Counted from the stretch's first letter, positions 47,496 through 58,575 are shown. The stretch is 64,000 nt of DNA from Eretmocerus hayati (GCA_029851415.1 CM056742.1:93920748-93984747); one strand, 5' to 3'. The notes: a model not told the origin generated them from the sequence alone. A program made the numbers and translations.

Positions 47496-48802
47496 TGTGA
47501 ATCAAAATGTCACTCTAACAACTCGAAAACCGATCCAAAATTAGGAACAAAAATCCCAAACCGAAGAACCGAGCCGATATTCCGAAAAAATCTCAAATTC
47601 TGCACATCTAGCCCCCAAAATGCTAGAGATTTTGTCCAGAAAGATGGATGAAAAATGCCAAAATTCTAAACAGAATCAGGCAAAACCGAACCCGAGATAA
47701 GAAATTTTTCAAATCTATCAAAGATTCGATGGGAGCACCAATCCACAAATTTCTCCCGACTATTTAAAATTATTCACAATATTTACAGGAAGAATGAAAA
47801 CCTCTCTCCTTGAATAACGAGCTGATCATTTTTGAGGTTATCAAACTCTAGAAAAGAAACTCGAAATGGGATAACCTAAACTCGAATTATTCAAGCCGAA
47901 TATTCATATGGTTTATCTCATACATCAAACCTCTTACTCACTCGTACGTCTACATCAGCTGACGCACGGCGACGAAGATTGCCGAAGTCGACAACGTGTG
48001 ATGCGCTGGAGCGCGGCGGTGTATGATGACGAGATGCTTATGGGAAGTCGACGACACGTAGCAATCGCACTGTTGTGAAGCCCTCGCGTCGCTGAGTGCC
48101 GTTGCCCCGCTGCAGCTGATGAACAGCTGCGGATAGCTCTGGCCAGCTGTGTTGCCAGATGTGGAGCTCAGTCGCCAAGCAACACGCACACCAACGTGGG
48201 TCACACACACGGACGACTCACTACAGAAATCCAACAACTTCAGTATATGCCCATTTGACATCAAAAAATTTGCATCGCAAAATCGAAATGGATGATTTAG
48301 AAAATTCGAAAATGTACAAAGAGGACAAATCTGATATCAATTGCAACAAAGTGTGCAAAATAAACTCAATATTTGAGCAAGAAGAAAACTCGGAATTTTT
48401 TTTTCAAAATTGACAGAGGCTAAAACGGCTGTAAAAACGAAAATAATCACAAGAACAGCTTATCCCAGCGATCCCACGATGTATCCCTCGTTGCCCAAGA
48501 ATCCTCCTGGATTCCCAGGTCGTTTCCGTCGTCTCCAAGGGGTGCGGTGACTATTTCCTCATGACCGATATGGAGGTTAGCCTGCACTCCGCTGCCGGTG
48601 GACCGATGCTCCAGAATCAGCAATCGAGGAATAATCCCCATCCGCCGGCAGAATACAGCTTTTTATATACTGCTGTAGGCCTTGAGGAAGACGCCGCTAG
48701 TCGCCCGAGGAGACTGCCGACCACACACAATCACTATAAATTTCACCTCGTGGTGATGCGAATCCGTTCGCATCCACGTCAATTTTCACCACTAGCTCCA
48801 AT
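47496..48802 (-). other. BEL 5' leader
   Basis: About 1.3 kb between the 5' LTR and the gag start. GC-rich near 47940-48240 and 48450-48800. A TATATAAAAAG motif lies near 48660 on minus. A short plus-strand frame (48288-48410) has no recognisable motif. The leader is long for a BEL element, so it may contain another old insertion. Confidence 0.5.
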
Positions 48803-48820
48803 CCGGTACACGGAGGGCCA
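48803..48820 (-). promoter_or_regulatory. Candidate tRNA primer-binding site
   Basis: On minus TGGCCCTCCGTGTACCGG starts three bases after the 5' LTR. It begins with TGG, as needed to pair with a tRNA CCA end. The tRNA was not identified. Confidence 0.45.
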
Positions 48821-48823
48821 AAA

Positions 48824-49076
48824 TGTTTAGAACGGGAGCGGGTGCACTTAATAAATTGTACTCCATAGTTGAAATGAACAATTAACCTATATTGTAGAAA
48901 CTAAAATAGGCTCATCACATATTGAGCGAGGTGGTGCGGTCGGCTGCTGGACGGAAACTGGCGAGAGCCGCAGAAGGCGACAATCGCAACGGCGCTGAAC
49001 TTGAGCGCGAACGCAGAATGGCGGTGGCGTGCTAAGATTCAAATAGGTATAAGACCAATGAGTATAATACTAAACA
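48824..49076 (-). repeat. BEL 5' LTR
   Basis: 253 bp, matching 34974-35226 with about 11 differences. Followed on + by ACATT. Confidence 0.85.
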
Positions 49077-49081
49077 ACATT

Positions 49082-49723
49082 GTTCGTGTGTGTGTAAAAA
49101 GGGAAGAATGAGTTTCAGAGTAATAGAATCATTCACTTTGCCGAATGCAGCTTTGAAAGTCATTTTTCAGGGGTGTACCGAAGTTGCACCGACTGTACCA
49201 AAGTTACCCAATTTAACGGTATGTATAGTTTTTAAGGGGTCTCTATGAGGCGTGCGTGCGAGCGAATGAGAGAAAGAGTGAGGAGAGAGAGAGAGAGAGC
49301 TCCAGCTGTATGCACACCTAACAATATCCACGCAAACTGTTAATCTTAATAAGCGTGAAATCCGATCTCCACGCACGAACAGTGTGAAATTGTAATGCGC
49401 ATTCAGATAGAGCAAAATTATTGCTCGCGTTTTAATGCGTGCGAAAGGGAGAGAGAGAGAGCCGATAACTATAAACACCCAAAAACTGGCTATGTACAGT
49501 TCGCAAGGGGTCTCTATGAGCAAGAGAGAGAGAGAGAACCCGCTCCAAAACGGTGTACCTATAGATTACAAGGGGTCACTATGTGCCGTCTAACACGATC
49601 TCTGTGAATCATGACTCATACTTTTCCGATCTCGCGCAATGAGCTCGGTCGAGAATATGAGTCATGCGAGTTCATCAGAGGTCATGTTTTGACGGCCCAT
49701 AGTGGCCCATTAACTACTTAGGG
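49082..49723. repeat. Outer right arm of the second giant inverted repeat
   Basis: Degenerate copies of the GTACCAAAGTT / GAGAGAG / AACAGTT unit seen at 25260-25390, then the complement of 24250-24440. (GA)n runs near 49278-49298 and 49525-49538. There is no gene; open frames here are by-products. Confidence 0.65.
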
Positions 49724-49767
49724 ACATGCTCTCTGGCCAGATTCTTGCTCAATATAAAATCAATCTC

Positions 49768-50018
49768 GGACTTGGTTAGCGGGAGTGGGTGTGATCGGTC
49801 GCGTGCGAGGTGGCTCTACCTAATCTCATGTGTAGTGTGGTGAAATTATTTGAGTGTGGACTGAAAAGTGGTGAAAATCGAAAAAAAGGATTCAGTGAAT
49901 GTATGGAACAATAAATTAGAGACCGCTAGTGTATAAGAGTGTGGAAATTGAAGCGAGAAAGAGTGCGGGGAGTTTTGAGGTTAGGTTCGCGTAACGCACG
50001 TGTGTTTTAGCAGCAAGG
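49768..50018 (+). other. LINE-2 5' UTR
   Basis: Starts directly after the target duplication; GGACTTGGTTAGCGGGAG at the very 5' end. In such LINEs an internal promoter lies here, but no element can be named with confidence. Confidence 0.5.
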
Positions 50019-50699
50019 ATGGGGGACGACGGTAAGGGAAGGCACTTGAGATGCGGCAGCGTGGATAAAAATGAAGAGGGCAAAATCAACAAGAAGGGCG
50101 GAATTCTGAAGGGTCAAATGACTATGGAGAAAGCGCTGGGTAAGAAAATCGAATTCAAAGATGTGGGGGACAGAGCAAAAATGGAGGGGAAAATCAAGGC
50201 GCTACAATCAGAGTGGGAAGCTTTTAGGAACGAAACGCAGGGTAAGTTACGAGAAATAGTCAGAGAGAGAAACGCAGTGGAAAAATGCAAGTTAGAGATT
50301 GAAGCAAAGATAAATAATTTCGGCGAAAAGATTGATTTGTTGACAAGTAATTTTGCAGCGCTGGAAAAGGAATGGAGAGAGGCTAGGTCGGTAAGAATGG
50401 AAGGGGACAATACCGACTATGAATCTGAATTGGCGGCAGGTGATGGCACAAACACACGCCAGGGGTCACTTTGGAGTCTCGGAAGCGGCAAAAGCAGAGC
50501 AAGTTGCAGAAGCACTTTTTCTGAAGCAGAAGTGAGGAAAATGAGGGGGATCATAGGGGACCAAGAAAGGAAGGATAGGATGTGTAATGTGGTGATGAGA
50601 GGACTTGGAGACGTCAGCAGCAGTAACCTGAAGGAACAGGCAGAGAAATTTTTTGAGAACGCTTTGAAAATCCAGGTGAAAACCGAAAAGTCTGGATGA
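50019..50699 (+). pseudogene. LINE-2 ORF1, coiled-coil part
   Basis: 226 codons. A basic N-terminus is followed by a coiled coil (about residues 50-125), an acidic/Ser-rich linker and the start of an RRM-like domain at DRMCNVVMRGLGD. It ends at a TGA overlapping the next ATG in another frame. Family position and the LINE-1 parallel support an RNA-binding nucleocapsid role. Confidence 0.7.
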
Positions 50700-51130
50700 A
50701 TGGCAGAATTGTAGTGGTGAAGTTTGGAAGCGTGGAGGTGAAAAGAGAGGTGATGCACAAGAAGAACATGCTGAAAGGGTCCAAAATTTTTATAGAAAAC
50801 GACTTGTCATTTGGAGAGAGAAAAAAGCAGGAGGAAATCAATAGATGGATAAGGGACAAGAAAGCAGAAGGTTGGAGCTTGCGACAAGGACAAGGAAAAG
50901 TGCAGTATAAAAGGGAATGGGTGAGGTGGGAAGATAGAGGAAGGATTGAACAAGACATGCAACGGAATGATAGAACAGGAGGAGGAAAGAGAGGAGAAGA
51001 TATGCAACAAGCACTGAGACAGAAGGATGTAGCAGGAGAGGGCAGCGAAGGAGACAGCCAACAAGCAGCGAGGCAGCAAAATGAAATGAGGGAGGAGTTA
51101 AACTACGAGTGGCCCAGGAATACAGCGTGA
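50696..51130 (+). pseudogene. LINE-2 ORF1, RRM-like C-terminal part
   Basis: 144 codons. GRIVVVKFGSVEVK and SKIFIENDLSFGERK complete the RRM-like fold begun upstream and match LINE-1 ORF1 (DVFIEKDLTMQERE). The four-base overlap ATGA with the previous frame probably reflects a single-base indel rather than a designed restart, because the RRM is split. The end is Gln/Arg rich. Confidence 0.65.
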
Positions 51131-51852
51131 ACACAGGTGAGCAGATACAAAAGGCAGGACATCGCCAGGTAACGAGGAAGCTTATATTCTGGAATGTTGC
51201 TGGTATATGGAATAAGGACCTTGACTTCTGGAAATATATAGAATTGGGAGATTTTGTAAGCTTGTCAGAGAGTTGGGTTGAGGACAAAGATGGCAAATAT
51301 TTAAAGGATAAGCTGCCCGGTTGCTTCCACTGGAAAATTGTTGGAGCAAGGAGAGAGCACAAAAAAGGTAGAGCTAAGGGGGGGTTTCTGATAGACGTTA
51401 AGAAAGACTGGTGTAATAACGGGTTGGACTCAATAGAAGTTATGGGGGAGGGTATACTTAGAGTCGAATTATGCACGATGGAAGGGGGATGGAATATATG
51501 GTCAGTATATAACTCTGGGGACGAAAATTTTTGGAAAATATGGGAGGATCTTGACTATCTAGGAGAGGGTAGGCTCATTATTGGGGGGAATTTCAACATA
51601 AGGACAGGAGAAGAAGACTTTCAAGTCGACGAAGAAGACACAATTAGAAGGAACAGGGACAAAGTATGCTGCAACGAAGGTAGGAAAATGGTCAATTTAA
51701 TTGGTCGGAAGGGGTGGAAAATTTTGAATGGAAAGACAACAGGGGATGAAAACGGGGACTATATGTACATCGGGGCAAGGGGGAACACTGTCATAGATTA
51801 TATTGTGGTGAATAACGATACTAACGATTTTGTGGACACAGTGGAAAATTAG
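51109..51852 (+). pseudogene. LINE-2 APE endonuclease, catalytic Asp changed
   Basis: 247 codons. Motifs: LIFWNVAG (Asn29), SESW (Glu54), IIGGNFNIRTG, where residue 161 is Asn in place of the catalytic Asp of GGDFN, and IDYIVVNN (Asp230). The frame is shifted just before SDH, which is found in the next frame near 51858-51870. Both changes would disable nicking. Confidence 0.8.
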
Positions 51853-52177
51853 AATCGAATCAGACCACGTGCCCGTGTATTTATACATTGCTACAGGAGA
51901 AGAATCACGCGAGGAAGAAGAAACTCAGGATAATATTCAGCTGGGAGCAGGAGGAGAGGCAAAAAAGAACAGATTCAGATGGACGGCAGAGGACATAGAG
52001 AATTTCAAAGAGTCGACGAATGAAATGACAGAATATGGAGGAGATAATCAGAACAGATGGAAAAACATGAAGAAGAAAATATACGAAGCGGGGAATGTGG
52101 AAGAGGTGAAGACAGTGAAGAAGTGGAGTCTAGGCATGAATGAAAAAGATGGTGGGACCGGGATTGCTCAAGAATAA
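51830..52177 (+). pseudogene. LINE-2 endonuclease end and linker
   Basis: 115 codons beginning with RIESDHVPVYLYI, the last endonuclease motif (Asp and His kept), then a Glu-rich linker towards the RT. Separated by frameshift from both neighbours. Confidence 0.65.
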
Positions 52178-52245
52178 AAAGGAAGGCAAGGAAAGCGTAT
52201 GCCGACTGGGAAGAAGGTAGAGCTGGGAAAGAAGAATACTGGAGA

Positions 52246-53427
52246 TTGAGGAGAGAATGGAAAGAGACGTGCAAGAGTAAGGAAAAAGAGTTCAAGAAAA
52301 GAGAAGAAGATGAGCTCAGACGAAGTAAGAAGGAAAGCGATGTATGGAAATTTCTAAACAAGTATAGGAGTAGACGCAAAAACATAGAAAACCACATAAG
52401 TTCAGAAAAATGGAAAACACACTTCAGAACTCTATTACAAGGGTCAGAGGAGAAGATTGTAGGTGAGGGAAGAAAGGTGTCAGGAAATGAAGAGGAAGAA
52501 GAGCAAATCCAGACATACGAAATGAAAAGGGCTTGGAGATCGATGAAAAGAAACAAAGCAGCAGGGATGAACGGCATTCCGAATGAGGTGTGGATCTACA
52601 GCGGGCAGGGGTTAAGGAACGAGATGGAGAAGATGCTGACGAGTGTGTGGAATGGAGGAGGAATACCAGAAGACTGGATAACAGCGATCATAGTTCCCAT
52701 ACACAATAAAGGTGACACAGAGACGACGGATAACTACAGGGGAGTCTCTTTACTTACCTCGGCACAGAAAATGTACAGTGACATTATCCTGCAGAAATTG
52801 GAGGAGGAGGTGAATTTCTTAGATATTCTACCCGAAGGGCAAGCAGGTTTTAGGAGAGGAAGGTCGACAATAGATAACATTTACGTTCTGAACCATCTAA
52901 TACAAAAAGCAAAAATAAGGAACACGAAACTTTACGCGACTTTTGTAGACCTGAAGGCAGCGTTCGACACAGTAGACAGGAAGAAACTTTGGGAAATCAT
53001 GGAAAAGGCAGGGATCAGCAAGTATTTGATAGAGAGGATTAAGGAACTATACCAGGAAACAAAAGTGAGGGTTAGATCTGGGGCTGGACTAACAGACGAA
53101 TTTTGGACGGGAAAGGGATTAAGACAAGGTTGTGTATTGAGTCCATTACTCTTTTGCATATACATCGCGGGGCTAGAAGGAGAATTTGAGAAGAGAAATG
53201 TGGGAGGAGTAAGGATAGCAAACAAAAGGGTATGGTCATTAGCTTACGCGAACGACATCGTGTTACTAGCAGAAAACAGAGAGGCCATGCTTGATATGCT
53301 GGACACATTGAAGATTTTCCTCTACGATAGAAGTCTAATACTGAGTGTGGAGAAAACCAAGATTTTGGTATTCAACAAGGGAAGAAACGGGAAAAAAAAA
53401 CCTGGGGCTGGAACAAGGAAAGTATAG
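52246..53427 (+). pseudogene. LINE-2 reverse transcriptase core, YADD changed to YAND
   Basis: 393 codons with RT motifs NKAAGMNGIPNEVW, IIVPIHNKGD, NYRGVSLL, FRRGRSTIDNIY, TFVDLKAAFDTVDR (motif A), GLRQGCVLSPLLF (motif B) and LAYANDIVLLA (motif C). At residue 336 (53251-53253, AAC) the first Asp of the catalytic pair is Asn. The frame ends in a frameshift near 53400. Confidence 0.87.
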
Positions 53428-53612
53428 AAGGAGTGAGGGATTTCAAATACTTAGGCTACGTTTTCAACAAGGAAGGGAATCATAAAGAGCACATAGCAGA
53501 CAGACAGAGAAAAGGAGTGGTAGCTGCGAAAAAAACATGGGGATTGAGGGAAAGACTGTGTAAGAACGATTTTTAAAGGAGAAGGAAACTATTCGAGTAT
53601 CTAGTAAGGAGC

Positions 53613-54422
53613 GTGATGGAGTACGGCGTGGAAATCTGGGGCTGGGAGGAATGTAGGGAGTTGGAGAAAATTCAATTGGACTATTTCAGGTGGGTACTTA
53701 GACTAGACTTCTGTACACCTAGATACTTGATCTACGAAGAAACAAAAATCGAGAAGCTCGCCACACAGTGGGGTAAAAAGGCGTATAGATTTGAAAGCTA
53801 TGTCAGAGATCTAGGGGAGGAGGGATTAGTAAAACTTTGCTATTTAGAAAAGAGAAACGAGGGAGATCGAGGAGAGTTTAACGCGTGTAGAACAAAATTT
53901 TTAGGGAGTTTAGGCTTAAGCCAAACTGAAATAGAGAGTATGGAAGCCAGAGAAAAAGATGTAAAAGGGGAAATAGATAGGAGGCATAAGGACATAGTCA
54001 GACAGATTACAGAGTATAAGCTGAGAGAGGCAAAGTACAACTTAAGGTACAGATATATCCGTTGCGAGCAAGTACCTAAATACCTGGCAAATAAAAAGGA
54101 AGGTATTCAGATAGATGTGGTTGCGAGAATCAGGTGTGGAAATGAGGAAGAAAAGAACAAATACTGGATAGATGAAAAACGAAGAGTCTGTGTCTTGTGT
54201 GAAAAAGCTACAGGCTCGCTAGAATACTTAATAGGGGAATGCGAAGTAACATCGGTGTGGATCAAGGAACTACCGGGGGAAAGCAGCGAAGCTAAACTAC
54301 AAACTATCACGGGTGAGATAGGAGATCGAAGGGTGTGCAGAGTTTTCAGAAAAATAAAACAAGCTAAGGAGGGTAAGAGAAAGAGGGACGAAATAGAAGT
54401 AAGGAACCGACGAAACAGGTAA
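53613..54422 (+). pseudogene. LINE-2 ORF2 C-terminus with altered zinc knuckle
   Basis: 269 codons. EYGVEIWGWEE and TPRYLIYEE correspond to the LINE-1 segment. The knuckle CVLCEKATGSLEYLIGEC keeps three Cys, but Tyr sits where LINE-1 has His. It ends at a natural stop (54420-54422) and is followed by the 3' UTR. Confidence 0.75.
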
Positions 54423-55370
54423 AATAAAATGCAAGTAGAACCACCACGGTATGGAAGTCTGAAAGTAGGATGTGTGTATAAATATAAAGCTAAGTGTAAA
54501 TAAATGCAAATAGCGTGTAAGTAGCAGATAAGGGTACAAAGATACAGGGTTAGGGCAAGGGGGAGAGTAGGAAGGGCAGTAAGGGTCAAGGGAAGCCGGG
54601 GAGGGAAGGGCCAAGAGGGTAGATAAGATTTCAGTCGTAAGCCATAGTGAAGACGTGTAAATTATAGGTTACGGAGTGATTCCCAGGCCACCGAAGGACA
54701 GGGTCCCTCTACGAGTGCTGTAACCCAACGACAAGGACTTCAGGCAGGAACGAGCACATTGGCAACAGGAACAACGAGAGACACTAGAAGGAACAAGGTA
54801 TCGTATGCACCCGAGCTGGGAATTTTGAATAGGAATACAGTAAGGTGAAGAAGAATCGCCAACAACAACGAACTTTTGGGAAATACAAATAGGCATCATA
54901 TGCACCAGAGCCAGAAATTTACGATCAATGGATGCAGAAAAGCATAACTACAAGAGCTACAAGGAACCAAACCGACTCTCATTAGCGAGAGAGGCTAGAA
55001 TTAGTAAGGAGCAAATTTCAGTAAGGCGAAGAAGAAGATATCGCAACAACAAATTTGTGGAACCATAAACAGGAAACTATTATACATCACGCAAGGTACA
55101 GGAATATATGCAACAAGAATTGACAGGAACAACACGGACACAGGATCTACAAGGCAGGGTTACTGCAAACTTGAGAGAGGGAACTGAGGACGACGGTGGG
55201 CGAGGTTTCACTCCAAACCTGATATAGCTATTGTAAATAGTAATGAAAAAGCTCTTTTAATTTTAAGTGTATGGATTAGGATGAAAGTATGAGTGGAAAT
55301 AAGAAAACTTGCTGTTGTAAACCAAGTCCATTCCTGGGCCTCACGGCTGAAATAAAATACTACTACTACT
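54423..55370 (+). other. LINE-2 3' UTR and (ACT)n tail
   Basis: Purine-rich with no long frame. It ends CTGAAATAAAATACTACTACTACT: a polyadenylation-type AATAAA followed by four ACT units directly before the target duplication. Some LINE groups use short tandem tails instead of poly-A. Confidence 0.75.
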
Positions 55371-55382
55371 AAAATCAATCTC

Positions 55383-57451
55383 CACTTTTTCCAGACTGAT
55401 ACCACACTTACTCGGATCTTTATAACACTTCCCAGCCACTTGTGAAGGAAAACAGGCACATTTTGAGATTCATTGTTGAGAAATCGATAAATCATCTCGT
55501 GCTTCCGGATCGAGGTGTTTCGTAATATGGACAGTTACCTTTTTTCATCTGGAACTCTTGCGCAATCCTCTAGACAAAAGCAATAGCAAAATACTACTAG
55601 AGTAGATTGTATACTGCGTAACGCTGAGCTCCATGGTTTCCATTTGAGGACCTCGCTGACTGTGGTCAATTCTCTGTGCTATTCAATCCCAAGTAAATAC
55701 TCAATATAGCCTACGAATTGTACGCAGAGCTTTGTCTATGAACACTTATTGATCGTTACTTGCGGACAAAATTACAATAGAAATGGATGAATGTTGATAT
55801 CTTTTACAAGTGAAGTCGATTTGAATACATTTCCAAAAAATTGCATCCTTTTGACTTCATCAGAATAAGTATAACATGCCTTGGTTAGAGAGTGAGTGAG
55901 GGGATTTGGATCCTGATGAAATAATATTTAAAAGTATCCTGTTGATCAAGTCCAAGATTGACATTCTGAAGGAGAGCGGATAGATATCATTCACACGTGA
56001 AGCATTGCAATGTCTCACGTGTCTTCTTCTATCACCTCATGTTTGAATGATGAAGAAAAAAAAATCATTCTCCGCATCGAACCCGGGCCTCCCGAGTACC
56101 AGGTACATTCTTTGCTAGAGAGCCAGGGCTTGGACGTGAACATGAGACAATCAGACGTCATACTTCACCTGTTGGCCCACATGTGGGCTTTAATCAGAAA
56201 ACAGTCATGAAATATACTTGAACAACTTGAGATATGCAGTTTCGATAGGATTCGATCAAATATTTCCAAAATTCCTTATGAAATTGACGGAAAAAGAATT
56301 TTTGCGATAAATTGTTGAGCAAATTATTTAAACAAATTGATATGTCCATAACAAATATTTTTAGTATACTTGACTACTATCGACGCCTCCGTAATATCTT
56401 ACAGCACTTGAAGATTCTTTCCATTCGCGACATTGTATCAAGAGACAGAATTAGTGGCTTCCGGCTAATATTGTTCATTTCATGATATGCTGATTGCAAT
56501 CGTGATTTACGTCGTTGATTACAGATGGTCTGGGCTTGGATATCCGTTCCGAATCGCCGGAGAAAATCAAATCGTCTCCGAGAAATATCCTAGATACCAC
56601 GATTTCACCTCAGTTTCTCGTAGTAACCCGCATCTCAAAATCTCTCTGCACTGCAATATAAGAGTTACGAGAATCAAGAGGTTCAAACGAGATTGAGATT
56701 AATGCACGCATAGCGCGTTTTGGTGCTGCGGCAAGCGAGATCTCTCAACACGATGGTGGCGGATTCTCTCCTATACTGCGGCGCCTGAAAGATCCTAGAC
56801 AAGTTGACGATCTCTGCACCATGGCTTCCGGGATACTATTGTCTCAACTCTCTCCCTTGACGATTCCTTGAAGATGTCACTCAATTTTGGAGGTACCTGT
56901 AACAGAGACAACACACTTGTCGAGACTTCCCTACCGGCTCCCATTCATGAAGGCTTTCTCTTTGTTTGGAGTTATTTTGCACAACGTGCTATCACCACGC
57001 CACCAAGGAACGTTATAAGGTATTGGTGGAGGGAATATTGGATGGTTAGATCTGCTTTCTCATAGCCTAACCTGACGAGAGGACACACGCCACTGGGGTA
57101 ACACTCTACTAATGTGAAAAACTTCGGAGGATATCATTCGCTCTACTCTCTTTCTTCGAATAAAAAACAGCTATAGCTTCCGAGAACGTGGCTTCATCTT
57201 GCAATGAATAGCAGATCTATTCACAATCATATTTCTGAACAACAAACGGGATATCAATCCCCGTATCCGGCCAAGACTCTTGATTCCTCCAGGGAGGGTC
57301 ATGAGATGCAGAAAATTAATGGGGAGAAGAGCTTGTGTACACAGAGGCGGACGCGCCTCACTAAACCCCCCCCCCCTTTATCAATTGAGGAATTAACATC
57401 ATCCCCCCTCGCATCTTACGACTTTGGACCAACAATGGATGTCAATTCCAG
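55383..57451. other. Host-like DNA between LINE-2 and the COX15 exon
   Basis: No transposon ends seen. Possible intron or upstream region of COX15. The expected preceding COX15 exon (with TRLTESGLSM-type motif) was not found here. One minus-strand candidate exon is listed separately. Confidence 0.45.
55412..55531 (-). CDS. Candidate exon of an unknown gene
   Basis: On minus a frame of about 40 codons contains EMIYRFLNNESQNVPVFLHK and ends at CCGA/GTAAGT, a strong splice donor. Amino-acid composition looks coding-like. It begins just outside the LINE-2 insertion. No family recognised and no acceptor determined, so this is tentative. Confidence 0.3.
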
Positions 57452-58079
57452 CTGCAACAAGGATATGGAGATGGATGATTTCAAATGGATCTGGTGGATG
57501 GAGTACATACATAGAATGTGGGGACGTCTGATTGGCTTCACATTTGTCTTGCCTGCATCTTATTTCTGGTTCAGAGGAGCCCTACAACCAGCCATCAAAA
57601 GGAGATTGTTGTTGTTGGGCGTACTGATAGGTTTTCAAGGATTGATGGGCTGGCATATGGTGAAATCAGGATTGGAAGATCAATTCAATGAACCTTCTGA
57701 TGTCCCAAGAGTGTCACAATACAGGCTAGCTGCTCATCTGAGTCTAGCTCTCCTCATCTACGCAGGATTGCTTCATATATCTCTAAATCAGCTACTATCC
57801 ACCGAAAACAGACTTGAACTATGTTCTCATGCTGCTACATCGCCAAGTCAACTACGTGGCTTGCGGCAATTCCAAATTTGTGCTCGTATGAGCAAAGTAT
57901 TGATATTTCTCACAGCAATCTCTGGGGCATTTGTGGCTGGACTAGATGCAGGATTGATATACAACTCATTCCCGAAAATGTCGAATCAATGGATACCAGA
58001 TGACATTGTTATGTTCCATCCAGTGTGGAAAAACTTCACGGAAAACCCGTCTCTTGTGCAATTGGATCACAGAATACTG
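57452..58079 (+). CDS. COX15: COX15 (heme A synthase), internal exon
   Basis: Encodes the middle of heme A synthase, the inner mitochondrial membrane enzyme that converts heme O to heme A for cytochrome c oxidase. Landmarks in order: FKWIWWMEYIHRMWGRLIG with a heme-ligand His, LLLGVLIGFQGLMGWHMVKSG, VPRVSQYRLAAHL with a second His, SGAFVAGLDAGLIYNSFPKM, and VQLDHRIL with a third His. Four hydrophobic membrane segments are visible. The exon likely starts after the acceptor TTCCAG (57446-57451) and ends at ACTG/GTAAGT (58080). The frame is open back to 57204, but that part does not resemble COX15. The last segments, with the fourth His, and the N-terminal exons are not in the window. Confidence 0.87.
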
Positions 58080-58284
58080 GTAAGTTGGTCTATTGTAAAA
58101 GATTCTCCATGGTCCATAGACCATAGAGTGAATATACCGATCCCCTACCAACCTTACGATAGGAGCTCCACTCACTCCAATCATAAATGAGACTGGCCTC
58201 CACGTATCGCTACATACGACCGATTGAAGCATTGAAGTTTGATTCACAAGTTCCTATAACGGTATTCCATGGAACCGTTCGGGA

Positions 58285-58575
58285 TCACTCCATCGGACAC
58301 GTTGGTTGCTTTGATATACGTATCAACACGGATAACTGTTCCACCTTGTGACCGAGGGATTCCCTAGAGGCGGGAGAGTAGGCTCCAGGCTCATTCAGTT
58401 CCCCGAAGGGTGGCATTGAAGAAGGTCCACCTGGTTGAGGAAATATAGGTGGATTCCGCTGGGATTGCGTGTACACATTCGTTGTGATGGTATAAGAGCT
58501 ATATCCGAATTTCGAAACACGAGAGTATCTGTGTGCCGAAAATTTGATCAATCTCATATTTATCAGATTTAACAC
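58285..58575 (-). CDS. Unknown open frame, possible mitochondrial-type N-terminus
   Basis: 95 codons starting ML.LINMRLIKFSAHRYSRVS, basic and without acidic residues at first, as in mitochondrial targeting peptides, then a Pro/Gly-rich part (FPQPGGPSSMPPFGELNEP). A second frame overlapping its end (about 58250-58370) is open for 40 codons and contains VIRVDTYIKATNVSDGVIP. Either an indel or coincidence links them. Unrecognised. Confidence 0.3.
   Translation of the reverse strand: MLNLINMRLIKFSAHRYSRVSKFGYSSYTITTNVYTQSQRNPPIFPQPGGPSSMPPFGELNEPGAYSPASRESLGHKVEQLSVLIRISKQPTCPME

Larger units (their letters stand above)
34974..49076 (-). mobile_element. Complete BEL/Pao LTR retrotransposon
   Basis: Direct 253-bp LTRs (34974-35226 and 48824-49076) begin TGTTTAG and end CTAAACA. 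ACATT lies outside both (34969-34973 and 49077-49081), the expected 5-bp target duplication. The element reads on minus: 5' LTR, primer-binding candidate, ~1.3-kb leader, gag-pol (47495 to 42192), 3' region, purine tract, 3' LTR. I count about 11 mismatches between LTRs by eye. Later inserts (35655-36080, 37360-41691) explain the 14-kb length. An alternative is that the LTR pair belongs to an older element hosting a LTR-less BEL, but no inner LTR pair was found. Confidence 0.8.
24250..49723. repeat. Second giant inverted repeat, with BEL and other insertions
   Basis: 24250-24440 is complemented at 49540-49723 (shared GGAAGTAGTTAATGGGCC at the outer edge). 24715-25520 is complemented at 34060-34895 over about 800 bp. 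The gap between the two right-arm pieces is mostly the BEL element, which inserted there. Both arms contain (CT)n/(GA)n runs and the GTACCAAAGTT hairpin. Confidence 0.75.
49756..55382 (+). mobile_element. LINE-2: complete non-LTR retrotransposon with 12-bp target duplications
   Basis: AAAATCAATCTC flanks both ends (49756-49767 and 55371-55382), so the element is 49768-55370, about 5.6 kb. Order: 5' UTR (to 50018), ORF1, ORF2 with APE endonuclease, reverse transcriptase and zinc knuckle, then a 0.95-kb 3' UTR with AATAAA and an (ACT)n tail. It is related to LINE-1 in domain plan and some motifs but clearly diverged. Frameshifts and two catalytic substitutions make it inactive. Confidence 0.88.

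Noticed and set aside
47618..47660. Possible inner BEL LTR edge next to CCCCCAAAATGCTAGAG
   Set aside because: No matching second copy was found near 41700-42190, whereas the outer LTR pair has a perfect 5-bp duplication.
51005..54614. Hydrophobic minus-strand frames over LINE-2
   Set aside because: Same antisense effect of a purine-rich sense strand.
57966..58247. Minus-strand frame opposite the COX15 exon
   Set aside because: Antisense shadow of a well-supported coding exon.
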